Source: Glandiceps talaboti
Taxonomy: Eukaryota > Hemichordata > Enteropneusta > Spengelidae
NCBI RefSeq assembly: GCF_964340395.1
Contig: NW_027554288.1
Location: 243,501 to 307,500, forward strand
DNA: 64,000 nt
Direction of reading: 5' to 3'
Below the pieces are notes generated by a model. It searched no databases. It was not told the origin of the DNA and saw nothing but the letters and a program-made list of their open reading frames with translations. This document shows, in pieces, positions 61,092-64,000 of the stretch; position 1 is the first letter of the stretch; each line of letters opens with the position of its first letter. The position numbers and the translations under genes were made by a program.

Positions 61092-64000
61092 GAGGTGACT
61101 TTAACTGCACTTTGAACCCAGAACTCGATAGACAAGAATGCTCTGAATCAGACCGCCATACTGTTCGTTCCCTTAGCAACATCATAAACAAATACAAACT
61201 AATTGACACCTGGCGCGATTTCCATGACAATGATCGAAACTATACTTGGCACAGAAACAGAACAAAAGCACGTCTAGACAGAATCTATATGAGCGAATGG
61301 ATGAAAACTCGGACTAAATCAATAGATATCCACAACTCTTCACTTGCCTTCTCCGACCACTCGTTCGTAAAACTGACTCTATCACAAAAGCAAACAAGTA
61401 AACGCAGTCCGTTATGGTGTCTCAACACGGAAATCTTAACTAATGAAAATTATCGCGAAATACTCACACATTTTTGGCTACATTGGAGAAAACAAAAAGA
61501 CAATTACACAGACCTTTGCACTTGGTGGGATCTTGGAAAATTAAAGATAAAACTTCTCACTCAACAATACTGTGCATCTAAACGCAGTGATCGCAAACTA
61601 CGAATAACAGAGTTAGAACAAGACATTCAACACCTTGAAAAAACAATGAATAGCAATGAAGAACTCATTAATGAATACAATGAAAAGAAAAGACTGCTAA
61701 TTGAACTCATAAACATTGAAACTCGGGGCGCAGCTGTACGTTCCCGCCACACCTTCCTTAACAACAGTCAGTCATCGAATAATAATTTCCTCTTCGCGCT
61801 CGAAAAAGAAAAAGGCAAAATGAGATCAATTCTACATCTCAAACGAACAGATAATACAATCACCGAAGATCCTAAAGAAATTCGTGACATTATTTACAAC
61901 TTTTATCAAAAACTGTACACACCAGAACCAGTTGATAACACATCTCAGGAAATCATTCTAAATAATTTACCACAACTTAACGACGACAATAGAAAATACC
62001 TGGACAACGAAATTACATACGAAGAATTTACATATGCAGTCACCCAATTATCAACAGATCGCTCCCCAGGAATAGATGGACTGCCTAATGATTTCTACAA
62101 AACATTCTGGCCACTCATAGGCAAAGATCTACACAGCGTCTTCATCAAATCCATGGAAACAGGCCAACTTCCACTATCACGCAAAAAGGCGGTCATAAGT
62201 TTGCACCCAAAACCGGGAGATAACTCGAACGTTAAAAACTGGAGACCAATAAGTTTGCTTTGCAGCGATTACAAGATTCTTGCAAAAACCCTCTCCATTC
62301 GACTCCGTACTGTACTATCAACAATTATCCACGAAGATCAAACATGCTCCATTACACAACGAACAATTTTTGACAATATTCATCTACTCCGTGACAGTAT
62401 ATCCCTAGCAAATGAAACTAATTCTTCACTAGGAATCGTTGCCCTTGATCAAGAAAAGGCATTCGACAGAGTTCATCACGGTTACCTGCAACAGACCCTG
62501 GAATCATTTGGCTTTGGCACACGTTTCATAAATTTCATCAAGACATTGTACACCGATATACAGTCCCTCATTCGCATAAACGACACATTAACTGCCCCTT
62601 TGAACATTAAACGCGGAGTAAGACAAGGGTGCTCCCTCTCAGGACAGTTATACATCATCTCCCTCGAACCACTCCTCCACAAAATAAGAAATACTAGCCG
62701 CATTACAGGACAAAAAATACCCACAATTCCAAGACACACGTCATACCTCTCAGCATATGCCGACGATGTCGAAATATTTCAAACCAAAGATGAAGACTTC
62801 GTTAAACTGAAAACATGTCTGTCTGTCTATGAACAAGCATCAAACGCTAAAGTAAACTACCAAAAATCGGAAGGATTATGGGCAGGGAGCTGGCGACATC
62901 GAACTGACAACCCCCTTGGTTTAAAATGGAACACAAACGGACTTAAACTTCTTGGCGTACATCAGGGCAACGACGAAAAATACACCCAAAAGAACTGGAC
63001 CGAATTAACATGCACCATTGAAAATAAAATTAAAAAGTGGACATCGTATGCACCAGGTATGTCGTATCGTGACAGGGTTCTAATTATTAACCAGATCTTC
63101 GCATCAAAACTTATTCACAGACTGACATGTACTACTCCAAGTAAAGCAACCATTTCTTACCTCCAAACATTATTTCTTCGCTTTGTATGGCAAGGTCGAC
63201 ATTGGATCCCGCTAGAAACTTTATGTCTTCCCTGCGATAAAGGTGGCCAAGGACTTGTAAACCTAGCAACCCGCCTTACCGCACTACGACTTAGTCATAT
63301 CCAGAGGTATCTATACCAAGACAACCTTCATCCATGTTTCTCGTTTATGGGGTATTTCCTCGGCAAAGTGGACAATCTAAAGTACACAAAACAACTGTTT
63401 CTTACGACTGGAAACAACTATCAAACAACCCACTTACCCGTTTTCTACGGCGAGCTGCTACACTGCTGGAACACAACAAGCAAGATAAGAAAAGGGGAAC
63501 CCGAAAATATGACGCATATTCTGCAAGAACCACTCTTCTACAACCAACTGTTACCACATCCAACTCGTTCAACGCCTTACTCACTGACCCACTTCGTAGA
63601 CGCCGGTATCACAACAATAGGAGACCTCATTGACATTCATCACCGTCGCTGGTTCACCTCAAATGACCTTAAGGACAGGGTGAACATCCGATCTGAACGC
63701 GTCCTCGACCTCACAATCAAAACCGCCCAGCAATCAATACCTCCGAAATTGAAAGACATTATTCGAAACAACCTAGTAAACTACACACCCAGCGAGAACA
63801 ACGCAAATATGCACTATACTTTTGAACTTCATCACTCAGTCGATCTTAATCTGGCCTTTTATAAACTCGAAAAGGGAGCAATATACAAATACCTCATCAT
63901 GGTACTACATGTCAACAAATCACCGACCAGACTGGACACTGTTTGGAGAGACATTCTTAGTTTACCAGATTCAATAAAACCAAACTTTAAGGCTTGTTAC
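61088..64000 (+). pseudogene. Tx1-type LINE ORF2, 3' part (rest of endonuclease, reverse transcriptase), open at window end
   Basis: The frame from 61088 (LGGDFNCTLNPELDRQE) is open to the last base, 971 codons. The rest of the endonuclease follows: YTWHRNRTKARLDRIYMS and AFSDHSFVKL with the catalytic Asp-His. Then a coiled-coil linker. The RT follows: SPGIDGLPNDFYKTFW, NWRPISLLCSDYKILAK, ALDQEKAFDRVHHGYL (motif A), GVRQGCSLSGQLYIISLEP (motif B), AYADDVEIF (motif C, catalytic Asp pair at 62762-62767) and LKLLGVHQG. The C-terminal thumb region (KIKKWTSYAPGMSYRDRVLI) matches L1/Tx1. No further stop or frameshift is visible, so only the indel at about 61088 prevents a complete polymerase. Confidence 0.9.

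Larger units (their letters stand above)
58906..64000 (+). mobile_element. L1/Tx1-type LINE, nearly full length, cut by window end
   Basis: A 5' UTR of about 200 bp is followed by ORF1 with a zinc knuckle (59108-60601) and by ORF2 with endonuclease and L1-type reverse transcriptase (60642 to beyond the window). The RT signature SPGIDGLPNDFYKTFW with NWRPISLLCSDYKILAK is characteristic of the L1/Tx1 group. It begins at the last TAC triplet of the microsatellite. It carries one frameshift in ORF2 and is otherwise open. Confidence 0.85.

Noticed and set aside
63334-63633. 99-codon plus-strand ORF
   Set aside because: A frame shadow of the Tx1-type ORF2, which runs open through the same bases in another frame.

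Overview
This is nuclear DNA from an animal, most likely a marine invertebrate. It has spliceosomal introns with GT..AG borders, long introns, several non-LTR retrotransposon (LINE) lineages, TTAA-flanked non-autonomous DNA transposons, and very abundant micro- and minisatellites. It is AT-rich by eye. I see no operons, bacterial genes, rRNA, tRNA or CRISPR arrays. I cannot name the species from sequence alone; hemichordate, cephalochordate, echinoderm or lophotrochozoan would all fit.

Layout. 1-10.8 kb: the 5' part of a minus-strand gene, with a 10-codon first coding exon (10755-10784), an intron of about 10.3 kb, and an ankyrin-type exon (402-497). The intron holds a tandem 1.36-kb duplication, a TTAA MITE (5934-7021) and copies of a dispersed repeat with internal microsatellites. 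12.3-12.8 kb: a minus-strand exon resembling the N-terminal part of Crypton-derived KIAA1958/QRICH1-type proteins. 13.3-17.8 kb: a 48-bp minisatellite, a (TA)n tract and a full-length inverted copy of the dispersed repeat. 19.0-19.8 kb: a 254-codon ORF that joins a SAP-like segment in frame to the C-terminal tail of a LINE polymerase. 20.6-27.6 kb: a 7-kb array of 30/33-bp units.

27.8-33.1 kb: an apparently intact LINE of the CR1/L2 (Jockey-superfamily) type. Its ORF1 combines an RNase-H1-N/viroplasmin-like module, a PHD-like finger, a coiled coil and an SGNH esterase; its ORF2 has endonuclease and reverse transcriptase. 36.8-45.6 kb: two arrays of a 37-bp minisatellite, invaded by a 160-bp MITE and a 5'-truncated LINE. 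45.6-49.1 kb: degenerate repeats and a large TATG/TCTG microsatellite. 51.9-52.3 kb: a minus-strand exon of a conserved uncharacterised family. 55.6-58.7 kb: a plus-strand gene of about nine exons, transposase-like, with disabling mutations and a lost 3' end. 58.7-64 kb: a (TAC)n tract followed directly by a second LINE, of the L1/Tx1 type, whose ORF2 carries one frameshift and runs off the window.

The window is dominated by selfish DNA. The only clear host gene is the ankyrin gene. The Crypton-like, SAP-LINE and transposase-like genes may be domesticated or decaying mobile-element genes. The best candidates for something undescribed are the four-module ORF1, the SAP/LINE fusion, the decaying intron-rich transposase-like gene, and the link between one dispersed element and many of the local microsatellites.
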